Shown here: positions 16,551-25,254 of the stretch, piece after piece | How the letters are laid out: every line of letters begins with the position of its first letter | Numbering within the stretch: position 1 is the first letter of the stretch | DNA from: Lentzea sp. NBRC 105346 | GTDB lineage: Bacteria > Actinomycetota > Actinomycetes > Mycobacteriales > Pseudonocardiaceae | Length of the DNA: 64,000 nt | Direction: 5' to 3' | NCBI RefSeq assembly: GCF_030269605.1 | Contig: NZ_BSTQ01000001.1 | Span: forward strand, 62,001-126,000 | Program-made: the position numbers and the translations under genes | The notes under the pieces: model-generated | What the model was told of the DNA's origin: nothing | Databases searched by the model: none | The model's input: only the letters and a program-made list of their open reading frames with translations

Positions 16551-18692
16551 GTGGACGACTCGTCGAAGGTCGGTAGGCATGCTCGCGCGGTGCTGGCCGC
16601 CGCGAAGGCGTTCCGCGCCGAGGCGGCAGAGGTGCACGCGGAACCGGATCGGCTGCTCGCGCTCGCCGCCGCCAAGTACCAGGCGGTCCGGGACTCGCTG
16701 GTGGCCGACAAGCTTCGCGCCATGCCGGTGGACAAACTCCGGGACACCAAGGCGAACCTGCGGCTGAGCAAGCTGAAGGCCGCCGGGTACCGGACCGTCG
16801 CCGACATCGCCAAGGCGCGCCCGGAACAGCTCGACGGCGTGCCCGGAATCGGCAGGCAGTCCGCCGAGCAGATCGTGCGGGTCGCCCGCGCCGTCGTCGA
16901 CGGCGTCGCGCGCGACACGACGGTCCGGCTGAACCCCGACCGCGCCGACCGCGCCCAGACCGAGTTGCTGCAGCTGATGTCCAAGCTGCGCAGGGCGAAC
17001 CAGCTCGTCGGCCCGCTGCGCGAGCCGCTCGCAGACGCGCTGGACAGGATCGACGCCGACGTGCGCCTCGCATCCCGGGCCTGGAGCCGGGTGCGGATGT
17101 TCTTCTCCTCGCGGAAGAACCGGCAGGCCGCCATCGACTCGCTCGACCGGCTCGAGACCCTGCTGGCCAGTCGCGACGTGGCGGCGTTGCGCGCGGTGGG
17201 CACGCAGCTGCGCGTGCCGGACCTGGATCACCGCGCGCTGTGGCGTGACTACGAGCTCGACGCGGCCGCCTACAACACGCTCCTCGCCGACCTCGCCGGT
17301 GCGGACGCGATGCCGGATCGCAGTGCCGCCAAGGGTTTCGTCCCGGCCGACATCGAGCACGAGGTCGACGCGACCACACTGGACACCAGACTGCTGAAGG
17401 TGTCGCTGCGCGGCTATCAGGTGTTCGGGGCCAAGTTCGCGCTGGCCCGCAAACGCGTCATCATCGGCGACGAGATGGGACTGGGCAAGACGATCGAGGC
17501 GATCGCGGTGATGGCGAGCCTCGCCGCCGGTGGGCGGCGCGGATTCCTGGTGGTCTGCCCGGCGAGCGTCGTCGTCAACTGGGTCAACGAGATCGCCAGG
17601 CATAGCGACCTCGTGCCGCACCGGATGCACGGCGCGGGCCGCGACGGCGCGGTCGGCGAGTGGCTGGCGCAGGGCGGTGTCGGCGTGACGACGTTCGGCA
17701 CGTTGCCGAAACTGGTGCTGCCCAAGAGGTTCCGCCCGGCGCTGGTCGTGGTCGACGAGGCGCACTACGTGAAGAACCCGGACACGCAGCGCTCACAGGC
17801 GGTCAACACGATCGTGCAGCGCGCGGAGCGGGTGGTACTGCTCACCGGCACGCCGATGGAGAACCGCGTCGAGGAGTTCCGCAATCTGGTCGCCTATCTC
17901 CAGCCGGGCGTCGCGGCCCGCACGGGCGCCATCGACGCCGTGGTGGGAGCGAAGGCCTTCCGCCGCGTTGTCGCACCGGTGTACCTGCGGCGCAACCAGG
18001 AGGACGTGCTGGGGGAGTTGCCGGAACTGCTGGAGATGGAGGACTGGGTCGAGTTCGGCAAGCAGGACCGAGGCGCGTACCTCGACGCGGTGCGCGAGGG
18101 GAACCTGATGGCGATGCGCCGCGCCGCCTACGCGCCGGGCACGCCCCGCGGCTCGGCGAAGCTGGAGCGGTTGCTGGAGATCATCGAGGAGTCGAAGGAC
18201 AACGGCTGGAAGGTCGTGGTGTTCTCGTATTTCCACGACGTGCTGGACGTGGTCGCGAACCACGTCGAAGTCTTCGGTCCCCTGACCGGCGCGACGCCGG
18301 CGCGGGGCCGTCAACAACTGGTGGACGAGTTCACGGCGTGCGAGGGCCACGCGGTGCTGGTGGCCCAGATCGAGGCGGGCGGCGTGGGCCTCAACATCCA
18401 GGCCGCGTCCGTGGTGATCATCGCCGAGCCGCAGTGGAAACCGAGCACGGAGGACCAGGCGATCGCCCGTTGTCACCGGATGGGCCAGGTCCGCAAGGTC
18501 CACGTGCACCGGTTGCTGGTCAAGGACAGCGTGGACGCGCGGGTGCGGGAGATCCGCGACCACAAGACCCTGCTTTTCGACCACTACGCGCGTGAAAGCG
18601 ACACGAAGCACTCGCACGCGAGCGCATTGGACTCAGCGGTGTCGGTGGAGCAGCGCGTGGTGCAGGCGGAGCAGCAGCGCCTTGGTCTCTAG
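16551..18692 (+). CDS. SNF2-family DEAD/DEAH helicase with HhH domain
   Basis: 713-residue DNA-dependent ATPase. The N-terminal helical region holds a helix-hairpin-helix (QLDGVPGIGRQSAEQIVRVAR, about residues 95-115). The SNF2 core follows: GDEMGLGKTIEAIAV (motif I), VVVDEAHYVKNP (DEAH), LTGTPMEN (III), AGGVGLNIQAA and QAIARCHRMGQ (V and VI). GTG at 16551 follows AAAGGA; longer in-frame starts overlap the TetR gene. No nuclease or methylase accompanies it, so this looks like a stand-alone repair or remodelling helicase. The last 4 bases overlap the convergent LysR gene. Confidence 0.88.
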   Translation: MDDSSKVGRHARAVLAAAKAFRAEAAEVHAEPDRLLALAAAKYQAVRDSLVADKLRAMPVDKLRDTKANLRLSKLKAAGYRTVADIAKARPEQLDGVPGIGRQSAEQIVRVARAVVDGVARDTTVRLNPDRADRAQTELLQLMSKLRRANQLVGPLREPLADALDRIDADVRLASRAWSRVRMFFSSRKNRQAAIDSLDRLETLLASRDVAALRAVGTQLRVPDLDHRALWRDYELDAAAYNTLLADLAGADAMPDRSAAKGFVPADIEHEVDATTLDTRLLKVSLRGYQVFGAKFALARKRVIIGDEMGLGKTIEAIAVMASLAAGGRRGFLVVCPASVVVNWVNEIARHSDLVPHRMHGAGRDGAVGEWLAQGGVGVTTFGTLPKLVLPKRFRPALVVVDEAHYVKNPDTQRSQAVNTIVQRAERVVLLTGTPMENRVEEFRNLVAYLQPGVAARTGAIDAVVGAKAFRRVVAPVYLRRNQEDVLGELPELLEMEDWVEFGKQDRGAYLDAVREGNLMAMRRAAYAPGTPRGSAKLERLLEIIEESKDNGWKVVVFSYFHDVLDVVANHVEVFGPLTGATPARGRQQLVDEFTACEGHAVLVAQIEAGGVGLNIQAASVVIIAEPQWKPSTEDQAIARCHRMGQVRKVHVHRLLVKDSVDARVREIRDHKTLLFDHYARESDTKHSHASALDSAVSVEQRVVQAEQQRLGL

Positions 18693-19597
18693 GATCGGCG
18701 CGTCGCGATGGTCAGCAGATCGGAGGCAGGCCCTCGAGGTGTCCTGCCCGCCGGCCAGACCGCCCGCAACGCCCGGTGCAGGTCGAGGTCGCTCACCTCG
18801 ACGCGGACCAAGGTGCGGGTCGCGAGATCGGCCTCGACGGCATGCATGCTCAGCACCGCGGGCCCGATGCCACCGGTTGCGGCCGCCTTGATCGCGGTCG
18901 TCGACGACATCTCCAGCAACGGTTCGGCGCTGCTGCTGATCCCCGCCGATGTGAGCGCGTGCTCCCAGGCCTGCCGCGTGCCCGAGCCCGGCTCCCTGCT
19001 CACCAGCGGGGTCGCGGCGGCCCGCACGGCGGTGACGCGGCGGCGCTTGGCCCAGGGATGCCCTGGCGCGACGACCAGCACCAGCTCGTCCGTGGCCACG
19101 ACGCGGCCGGTCAGGCCCGCCGGCACGTCGGTCGACTCGATGAAGCCGAGATCGGCCTTGTGCGCCAGCACCTGCTCGGCGACGTGCACCGAGTTGCCCG
19201 CAGTCAGCACGGTCGCGGTGTCCGGACTGACGGTCCGCAGCGCGATCAGCCACGTGGGCAGCAGGTACTCGGCCACGGTGAGGCTCGCGGCGATCCTGAG
19301 CTGGCTCTGGCGGTCCGCGCGCAGGCTGGTCATGCCGGCGTCGAGGTCGGCCGCCCGCGCGAGCACCGGCGCCGCCCACCCCGCCACGAGCTGACCGGCC
19401 GTGGTGAGGCGGGCGCCGCGGGAGGTGCGTTCGAGGAGTGTCACGCCCGCGCGGGCTTCGAGGGTGCGCAGGCGTTCGCTCGCCGAGGGCTGGGACATGC
19501 CGTGTGCCGCGGCCGCCCGGCCGATGCTGCCCAGCTCGGCCACGCTCAGCAGCAGGTCGAAGCCGGTCAAGTCGGTGACCCGGGACGGCAGAGGCAT
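18689..19597 (-). CDS. LysR-family regulator of the adjacent TDT transporter
   Basis: 302-residue LysR regulator: N-terminal HTH (FDLLLSVAELGSIGRAAAAHGMSQPSASERLRTLEARAGVTLLER) and a periplasmic-binding-protein-like effector domain (LRIAASLTVAEYLLPTWLIAL..., PGSGTRQAWE). It diverges from a TDT-family transporter, and the palindrome ATAGG-GACAG-CCTAT overlaps its own start, suggesting autoregulation. The effector is unknown; similar LysR/transporter pairs respond to sulfur oxyanions or small acids. Confidence 0.87.
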   Translation of the reverse strand: MPLPSRVTDLTGFDLLLSVAELGSIGRAAAAHGMSQPSASERLRTLEARAGVTLLERTSRGARLTTAGQLVAGWAAPVLARAADLDAGMTSLRADRQSQLRIAASLTVAEYLLPTWLIALRTVSPDTATVLTAGNSVHVAEQVLAHKADLGFIESTDVPAGLTGRVVATDELVLVVAPGHPWAKRRRVTAVRAAATPLVSREPGSGTRQAWEHALTSAGISSSAEPLLEMSSTTAIKAAATGGIGPAVLSMHAVEADLATRTLVRVEVSDLDLHRALRAVWPAGRTPRGPASDLLTIATRRS

Positions 19598-19610
19598 AGG
19601 GACAGCCTAT
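19596..19610. promoter_or_regulatory. LysR-type palindrome ATAGG-N5-CCTAT
   Basis: Perfect 5-bp inverted repeat ATAGG-GACAG-CCTAT spanning the first codon of the lysR gene and its upstream bases, 58 bases from the start of the TDT transporter. It fits the T-N11-A rule for LysR regulators. Confidence 0.55.
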
Positions 19611-19667
19611 GGGTTCATCGGCGATCGATGCCTACCGAGGTCTCCCGAGCGGGAGGATGGTCATGTC

Positions 19668-20690
19668 GTGACCGCTCTCGCACCTCATCCACACCGTGCC
19701 CCCGAGGTGCGACGAGCGGCGCCCTTCGGCCCGAACCTCTTCGCATCCGTCATGGGCACCGGCATCGTCGGCACCGCCGGGGCCGCGATGCCCGGCCTGC
19801 ACACGCCCGCCACCTTCGTGTGGGCGCTGGACGCGGCGCTGCTCGTATTCCTCGTCGTGGCGGTCGCGCGGCGCTGGACGTGGGCGACGGTGCGTTCGCA
19901 GCTCGCGGATCCGGTAATGGCCCAGTTCTGGGGCGCGCCACCGATGGCGTTGATGACCGTCGGCACCGGCACGCTGCTGCTCGGCTCCGACTGGATCGGC
20001 CTGCCCGCCGCACTCGCCGTCGACTGGACACTGTGGACTCTCGGTACCGCGCTCGGCCTCGCGACCTCGGTGCTGGTGCCGCTGAGGATGATCGGCAGTG
20101 GCGAACGCGCGTTCGGCGGCTGGCTGATGCCCGTGGTGCCACCGATGGTCTCGGCCGCATCGGGTGCCTTGCTCGCTCAGCACCTGCCGGACGGCTCGTT
20201 CCGGCAGGCGATGGTGCTCGGCTGCTACGCGCTGTTCGGTGTGAGCCTGTTCGCGACGATGGTGATCGTGCCGCAGATCTGGCAGCGGCTCGTCCAGCAC
20301 GGCCTGGGCGCGGCCTCGACCGTGCCGACGCTGTGGATCGTGCTCGGGCCGCTGGGCCAGTCGATCACCGCCGCCAACCTGCTCGCCGGTGTGCCCGTGC
20401 TGCCCGGTCAGACCGCGTTCGGCATTCTCTACGGCACGGTAACTTGGGGATTCGCGCTGCTGTGGGTGGCGATCGCGGCGACCGTGACCGTGCGAACCGT
20501 GCGGCGAGGGCTGCCGTTCGCGTTGACGTGGTGGAGCTTCGTGTTCCCGCTCGGCACGTTGGTGACGGGCACGAGCGCGCTGGCGGCACGTGTTCCGTCG
20601 GCGATGTTCACCGGCGTGGCCGTGGTGCTGTACGGCGCGCTAGTGGCGGCGTGGGTCACGGTGGCCGTGCGCACGCTGTTTCAGCGGTAG
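19668..20690 (+). CDS. TDT-family transporter (TehA/SLAC1-like)
   Basis: 340-residue membrane protein with about ten helices and the family N-terminus PNLFASVMGTGIVG, then repeated helix pairs (FGGWLMPVVPPMVSAASGALLA; WSFVFPLGTLVTGTSALA). TDT members carry C4-dicarboxylates, sulfite or tellurite; the substrate cannot be read here. GTG at 19668 sits 11 bases after GGGAGG. An ATG at 19663 is out of frame and reads only two codons. It diverges from a LysR gene that probably controls it. Confidence 0.82.
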   Translation: MTALAPHPHRAPEVRRAAPFGPNLFASVMGTGIVGTAGAAMPGLHTPATFVWALDAALLVFLVVAVARRWTWATVRSQLADPVMAQFWGAPPMALMTVGTGTLLLGSDWIGLPAALAVDWTLWTLGTALGLATSVLVPLRMIGSGERAFGGWLMPVVPPMVSAASGALLAQHLPDGSFRQAMVLGCYALFGVSLFATMVIVPQIWQRLVQHGLGAASTVPTLWIVLGPLGQSITAANLLAGVPVLPGQTAFGILYGTVTWGFALLWVAIAATVTVRTVRRGLPFALTWWSFVFPLGTLVTGTSALAARVPSAMFTGVAVVLYGALVAAWVTVAVRTLFQR

Positions 20691-20785
20691 AGGTTCTGTA
20701 TCTCGATCCGCTTCGCACAACCCATTGCGGACAAGGGGATCCTGCCGTCCAGCAAACTCGATTCGTTGGGGTGCAGCCGAATCCT

Positions 20786-20800
20786 GGTTCCGATGGAACC
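20786..20800. promoter_or_regulatory. Inverted repeat before the LysE gene
   Basis: Perfect 6-bp repeat GGTTCC-GAT-GGAACC followed by a -10-like TATCCT about ten bases later, 80-90 bases before the LysE-type gene. It could be an operator over a promoter. The regulator is unknown. Confidence 0.4.
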
Positions 20801-20878
20801 CATGTGTATCCTGGCAATGAACAAGCGGAGGGGGTGCGGCGCGTCCGGCCGTACCGCAGCGTTCAGGGGGAATATCCC

Positions 20879-21505
20879 ATGTCCAATGGGATTGCGCTCG
20901 GCGCGGTCATGGGGCTCGGTGCCGGAGTGAGTCCGGGACCGTTGCTCACGCTGGTGATACTGGCGTCCGCGAAGGGCGGTTTCGCGGCGGGGTGGCGAGT
21001 CGCCGTCGCGCCGCTGCTCACCGACGTGGTGATCATTGTGCTGACGCTCACGGTGCTCGCGAACCTGCCCGTGGGCGTGGTCGGGTTGATCGGGCTGCTG
21101 GGTGCCTGCCTGGTGGCGGTCATCGGCGTGCAGACGGCGATGTCCAGCAGGACCGTGGAGCTGACCTCACCGGACGGCGGTGCGACGGAAGGCGTCTTCC
21201 GCCAGGCGGCGCTGGTGAACTTCCTGAGTCCGCACCCCTGGCTGTTCTGGGCGACCATCGGTGGCCCGGTCGTGCTGACGTCCTGGCACGAGGCTCCGGG
21301 CGGCGCGGTCGCCTTCGTCGCCTGTTTCTACGTCCTGCTGGTGGGGAGCAAGACGGTTTTGGCCGGACTGGTCGGCGGTGGCCGGCGCTGGCTCAACAGG
21401 AAGGCGTACCGGACCACGGTGTTCTGCTGCGGGCTGGCGATGGTGGTGTTCGCCGTCGTGCTCGCGGTCGACTCCTTCTCGGTGGCGAAGACCTTGCTCG
21501 AGTGA
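20879..21505 (+). CDS. LysE/RhtB-family exporter
   Basis: 208-residue membrane protein with six hydrophobic helices and the family start ALGAVMGLGAGVSPGPLLTLVILASAKGG (G-x-x-x-S-P-G-P). The middle motif LVNFLSPHPWLFW is also conserved. LysE-type proteins export amino acids or homoserine-like compounds. The ATG at 20879 follows AGGGGG. The DUF6875 gene starts 27 bases after its stop, so the two are probably one operon. Confidence 0.82.
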   Translation: MSNGIALGAVMGLGAGVSPGPLLTLVILASAKGGFAAGWRVAVAPLLTDVVIIVLTLTVLANLPVGVVGLIGLLGACLVAVIGVQTAMSSRTVELTSPDGGATEGVFRQAALVNFLSPHPWLFWATIGGPVVLTSWHEAPGGAVAFVACFYVLLVGSKTVLAGLVGGGRRWLNRKAYRTTVFCCGLAMVVFAVVLAVDSFSVAKTLLE

Positions 21506-21532
21506 CGATGCACGAACAACTTTGGGGGAGAT

Positions 21533-22210
21533 ATGGAAACGGCTCGGCTCGACAGCTCGGAGTTACCTTGGCCGCCCTGGTCGGTGGCCATGCGGAAGGA
21601 CCTCGCGGTGCTGCCGGGCACGGTGGACCAGGACATCCGCCGCGTGCTCATGTGGCTCGACGACTACGTCAGCGCACCGCATCCCGATCTCGGAAGGTCG
21701 GGTGACGTGTGCCCGTTCGTCCGCGTGGCGCGGATGCGGCGGCACGCCACGCTGGCACTGCGCTACGACGTCGAGGGCGGTTCCGGCGACGAGGTCGCCG
21801 AGGCCGTCCGCGAGGAGATGGGGGAGTTCTCACAGCAGGTCCCGGCGCAGACGACCACGCGGATCGTGGTTTTCCCCGCGATCCCGGACCAGTGCTGGGA
21901 AGTCGTCGACGAGGTGTACAGCGAGCTCAAGGACGAGGCGGTCGGCCAGGGACTGATGATCGGCCAGTTCCACCCGCGATGCCGGGAACCCGCGGTACGC
22001 AACCCGGCGTTCCCGGTGTCCCGGTCACCGCTGCCGCTGTTCGCGCTGCGCTGGATGGCCGTGCACGACATCCTGTTCCTCGGCGACCGGAAGCACTGGT
22101 TCGACCGGTACCGGGCGCGATTCGGCACCCAGCACCAGAACGGGCGGGTCTCGGACCCGCTGTTGCGCGAGCGGTACGCCGAGGCGCTGCGCCGGTACGA
22201 CTACCGCTGA
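21533..22210 (+). CDS. DUF6875-like protein
   Basis: 225-residue soluble protein of unknown function. It shows GDVCPFVRVARMR near residue 60, a mid-region FPAIPDQCWEVVDEVYSELKDEAV and a C-terminal LFALRWMAVHDILFL. These match the DUF6875 pattern found in actinobacterial accessory loci with exporters and biosynthetic enzymes. TTGGGGGAG precedes the ATG. Coupling with a LysE exporter suggests a small-molecule role, but nothing shows which. Confidence 0.65.
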   Translation: METARLDSSELPWPPWSVAMRKDLAVLPGTVDQDIRRVLMWLDDYVSAPHPDLGRSGDVCPFVRVARMRRHATLALRYDVEGGSGDEVAEAVREEMGEFSQQVPAQTTTRIVVFPAIPDQCWEVVDEVYSELKDEAVGQGLMIGQFHPRCREPAVRNPAFPVSRSPLPLFALRWMAVHDILFLGDRKHWFDRYRARFGTQHQNGRVSDPLLRERYAEALRRYDYR

Positions 22211-22333
22211 TCGCCGGATCCGGGTTCGCCGGACATTGGACTGTCCACAATGAACAATCCAATGTAGACCGTGTCGATCATGCGGCTGAGCGGACGTGAC
22301 CTTCTCGCCCGCAGGCACGCAGCGTCGCCGCCG

Positions 22334-23053
22334 CTACCACGGCACCACGTCATCGTCCTGGAAGAAGCCGCCGCTGGGACCGTCGTCGGGCAGGGTGGCC
22401 AGGTGGACGGCGATGGCCGCCCCCTGCTGAGGGGTGCGGTGCCCGCGGAAGCCGTTGAGGTCGGTGGCGCAGTAGCCGGGGCAGCCCGCGTTGACCAGGA
22501 TGCCGGTTCCTGCGAGCTCGCGGGCGTACTGGACGGTGACCGCGTTGAGGTAGGTCTTGGTCGGCGAGTAGGCGATGGAGATCGGGCCGGCCTGCTCGCC
22601 ACCCGCGCTCTGCCGCGTGAGTGAGCCGACCGAACTCGACACGTTCACGATTCGGGGCGACGCCGAGCGGCGCAGCAGCGGCAGGAGGGCGTTGGTCACC
22701 CGGACCACGCCGAAGACGTTGGTCTCCACCGCGGTCCGCATCCCCTCCAGGTCGGCCGTGCTGGGCTGCTGCGACTCTCCGCCGACCACCCCGGCGTTGT
22801 TCACCAGCACGTCGAGCCCGCCCCGCTCTTCGACAAGCCGGGCCGCCGCCGCAACGCTGGCGTCGTCGGTCACATCCAGCGGCACCGCGAAGGCGTCCAC
22901 GCCGCCCGCCTGCAACTTCTCCACGGCGACCCGCAGCCGCTCGGGGTCCCGGGCGCCTACGCCGACGCTCCAGCCAAGTGCGCCCAGGCCCGCTGCGATC
23001 TCGTACCCGATTCCCTTGTTGGCGCCGGTCACCAGCGCCGTCGTTGTCTGCAT
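22334..23053 (-). CDS. Short-chain dehydrogenase/reductase
   Basis: 239-residue NAD(P)-dependent oxidoreductase with a Rossmann start TALVTGANKGIGYEIA (TGxxxGxG), NNAG after the fourth strand (LDVLVNNAGVVG), catalytic Ser in IVNVSSSVGS, and YSPTK as the YxxxK pair. The close match to the AtGKGIG-type SDRs (FFQDDDVVPW at the C-terminus) suggests a carbonyl or quinone reductase. It diverges from a LysR gene at 23135, which probably regulates it. Confidence 0.9.
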   Translation of the reverse strand: MQTTTALVTGANKGIGYEIAAGLGALGWSVGVGARDPERLRVAVEKLQAGGVDAFAVPLDVTDDASVAAAARLVEERGGLDVLVNNAGVVGGESQQPSTADLEGMRTAVETNVFGVVRVTNALLPLLRRSASPRIVNVSSSVGSLTRQSAGGEQAGPISIAYSPTKTYLNAVTVQYARELAGTGILVNAGCPGYCATDLNGFRGHRTPQQGAAIAVHLATLPDDGPSGGFFQDDDVVPW

Positions 23054-23110
23054 GCCTCGATCGTGGGTCTGGAATGGGCCGCACGGCCAAGACCGTTTGG
23101 ATGGCCGGTG

Positions 23111-23125
23111 ATACCTCCCGGGTAT
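23111..23125. promoter_or_regulatory. LysR box ATACC-N5-GGTAT
   Basis: Perfect inverted repeat ATACC-TCCCG-GGTAT in the 81-base gap between the SDR gene and its divergent LysR gene, nine bases before the lysR start. The T-N11-A arrangement fits LysR binding. Confidence 0.6.
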
Positions 23126-23134
23126 CGTGGCTGG

Positions 23135-23980
23135 ATGGAGACGCGGGAGTTGCGGTACTTCGTGGCGGTCGCCGAGGAACTGCACTTCGGGCGGGCCGCG
23201 GAGCGGCTGGGGATCGCCCAGCCGCCGCTGTCCCGCGCGATCCAGCGGCTGGAACGCCGCCTCGGGGTGGAGTTGCTGCACCGCGACAACCGGTCGGTGG
23301 AGCTGACCGCGGCCGGAGCCGTGCTGTTGGCCGAGGGCCGGGCCGCATTGGACGCCGTGGAGGCCGCCGGCCGCCGCACCCGCCGGGCCGGTACCGGCAC
23401 CGGGTCGGCCGCCCTGGTCCTGGTGACCAAGGCGGGCGCGTCCGGTGAACTGCTGGCCAAGCTGCTCGACGCCTACGCCGCGGAACCCGGCGCGGTCGAG
23501 ATCGATGTGCAACTGTGCGGAATCGGCGAGCAGGAGGGCATGCTCCGCGATGGACGAGCCGACGTCGCGCTGTTGTACCTGCCGTTCGACTCCGCCACCG
23601 GCTTCGACACCGAGGTGCTGCGCTCCGAGGGGCAGATCGCGGTGCTCCCCGCCGGACATCCCCTCAGCCTCGAGACCTCACTGCGTACCTCCGACGTCAC
23701 CGGGCTGCCCGGCCTGCCGCCACCGCGCTGGCCCCGCCGGGACGGCACCTATCCCGACGGCCCCGGGCCGAAGGTCAGGGACCACACCCAGCTCCTGCAG
23801 CTGATCATGCTCGGGCGCACCACCGCGATCATGCCCGAGTCGTTGCGCAACCAGCTGGGCGAGAAGCTGGTCGCGGTACCTGTGGTGGACGCGCCCAAGG
23901 TGACCACGGTCATCGCCTGGCCGCCGCACAGCCGGTCGCGGGCACTGGCCCGGCTCGTCGAGGTGGCGACCCGGCTCTGA
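23135..23980 (+). CDS. LysR-family regulator of the SDR gene
   Basis: 281-residue LysR regulator: HTH ELRYFVAVAEELHFGRAAERLGIAQPPLSRAIQRLERRLGVELLHR and an effector-binding domain (ADVALLYLPFD, GLPPPRWPRRDGTYPDGPGP). ATG at 23135 places the conserved METRELRYFV at the N-terminus and leaves the LysR palindrome just upstream; a longer start at 23063 would bury it. There is no clear Shine-Dalgarno sequence, so the mRNA may be nearly leaderless. Confidence 0.87.
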   Translation: METRELRYFVAVAEELHFGRAAERLGIAQPPLSRAIQRLERRLGVELLHRDNRSVELTAAGAVLLAEGRAALDAVEAAGRRTRRAGTGTGSAALVLVTKAGASGELLAKLLDAYAAEPGAVEIDVQLCGIGEQEGMLRDGRADVALLYLPFDSATGFDTEVLRSEGQIAVLPAGHPLSLETSLRTSDVTGLPGLPPPRWPRRDGTYPDGPGPKVRDHTQLLQLIMLGRTTAIMPESLRNQLGEKLVAVPVVDAPKVTTVIAWPPHSRSRALARLVEVATRL

Positions 23981-24023
23981 GGCTGATCGTTCACCTCGCT
24001 GAAACTCTCTAAAACCTGTTCCG

Positions 24024-24127
24024 GAACATTTGCCGCGAATTATTCGAAAGAAGACCTCTCGGCGCGCGGCGTGGTAGCGTCCGGAAGATCGACGCCGAAA
24101 GCTCGAATTTACAATTCCACTCGAATT
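24024..24127 (+). promoter_or_regulatory. AT-rich promoter region with CTCGAATT direct repeats
   Basis: The 186 bases before the methyltransferase gene are clearly lower in GC than the surroundings. They contain CTCGAATT twice, 18 bases apart (24102-24109 and 24120-24127), a related GAATTATTCGAA near 24024, and the palindrome GAATT-TAC-AATTC. Spaced direct repeats could bind an activator of the methyltransferase gene. Confidence 0.4.
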
Positions 24128-24166
24128 GTCGTAGATCAACGCAGTCCCCCAAAGAGAGGAACAACG

Positions 24167-25210
24167 TTGAGATCGACCGGCCTCACAATGGACGGCCTGA
24201 CCCCGATTCTGTTCGGCCATGCCGCGTTCCAGTACCTCAACGCGGGGTGCGAGCTGGGCCTTTTCGAGCTGTTGCACAAGAAGTCGAACCTCTGCCGCGA
24301 AGACATCGGCCAGGAGCTGCAGCTGGCCGAACGGGCCACGGACACGCTGCTGCTCGGCACGACGTCGCTGAAGCTCACCACGGTCGAGGACCGCCGGTAC
24401 CGCAACGCCTCGGTGCTGGACCAGCTCATGGAGGACGACCAGTGGGACATCTTCACGAGCGTCGTCGCCTTCGAGGCGCACATCGTCTACGAGGCCCAGG
24501 CCGACTTTGTCGAGTCGCTGCGGAAGAACACCAACATCGGGTTGCGCCGGGTACGGGGCGTCGGCCGGGACCTCTATCACCGGTTCGTCGAGAACCCGCA
24601 GCTGGAGCGCGTGTTCTACCGGTACATGCGGTCGTGGTCGGAGCTCTCGAATCCGTTTCTGCTCGCCAACGCCGACTTCGCGTCGTCGCGGAAGGTGCTT
24701 GACGCCGGCGGCGGCGACGGGGTGAACGCGATCGCGCTGGCATACGCCCATCCGCACCTCGAGGTGACCGTGATGGAGATCCCGGCGACCGGGCCGATCG
24801 CGCGCAAGCGGATCGAGGACAACGGGCTCGCCGGCCGCGTGACAGTGCACGGCGGCGACATGTTCCGCGACGAGTTCCCGGCCGATGTGGACACGGTGCT
24901 GTTCTCGCACCAGCTGGTGATCTGGGAGCCGGAACAGAACATCCACCTGCTGAGCAAGGCGTACGAGGTGCTTCCCGAGGGCGGCCGGGTGATCATCTTC
25001 AGCTCGATGTCGAGCGATGAGGGGGACGGCCCGCTGATGGCCGCGCTGGACAGCGTCTACTTCGCCACGCTGCCCGCCGAAGGCGGAATGATCTACGCCT
25101 GGCACCAGTACGAGTCCTGGCTGCGGACAGCGGGCTTCGACCAGACGAAGATCAGGCGCGTTGCCGGCGAGGGGTGGACGCCCCACGGGATCGTCATCGC
25201 GACGAAGTGA
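24167..25210 (+). CDS. SAM-dependent O-methyltransferase
   Basis: 347-residue class I methyltransferase of the plant/antibiotic O-methyltransferase type: an N-terminal helical dimerisation and winged-helix part (LNAGCELGLFELL...), then the SAM loop VLDAGGGDGVNAIALAYAHPHLEVTVMEIP, and ADVDTVLFSHQLVIWEPEQNIHLLSKAYEVLPEGGRVIIFS. TTG at 24167 is chosen for its AGAGAGGA site; ATG at 24188 is the alternative. It converges on a metal-dependent hydrolase. The AT-rich upstream region hints at import. The substrate is unknown. Confidence 0.85.
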   Translation: MRSTGLTMDGLTPILFGHAAFQYLNAGCELGLFELLHKKSNLCREDIGQELQLAERATDTLLLGTTSLKLTTVEDRRYRNASVLDQLMEDDQWDIFTSVVAFEAHIVYEAQADFVESLRKNTNIGLRRVRGVGRDLYHRFVENPQLERVFYRYMRSWSELSNPFLLANADFASSRKVLDAGGGDGVNAIALAYAHPHLEVTVMEIPATGPIARKRIEDNGLAGRVTVHGGDMFRDEFPADVDTVLFSHQLVIWEPEQNIHLLSKAYEVLPEGGRVIIFSSMSSDEGDGPLMAALDSVYFATLPAEGGMIYAWHQYESWLRTAGFDQTKIRRVAGEGWTPHGIVIATK

Positions 25211-25221
25211 CGAAGTAGCGA

Positions 25222-25247
25222 GGTGCGGTGCGCGAGCGCACCGCACC
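25222..25247. terminator. Bidirectional terminator between convergent genes
   Basis: Perfect 11-bp stem (25222-25232 and 25237-25247) with a CGAG loop in the 44 bases between the methyltransferase stop and the end of the convergent hydrolase gene. Confidence 0.85.
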
Positions 25248-25254
25248 CTTGCCC

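Noticed and set aside
16551..18692. Anti-phage defence system around the SNF2 helicase
   Set aside because: No nuclease, methylase or other defence gene adjoins it; neighbours are TetR and LysR regulators.
22234..22264. Inverted repeat CATTGGA-N17-TCCAATG between convergent genes
   Set aside because: Long loop, no promoter or gene for it to regulate; could be a weak terminator but not supportable.
13844..25210. A natural-product gene cluster (BtrH-like, SDR, methyltransferase, LysE, DUF6875)
   Set aside because: Genes are on different strands, interleaved with regulators and a helicase, and no core synthase is present.
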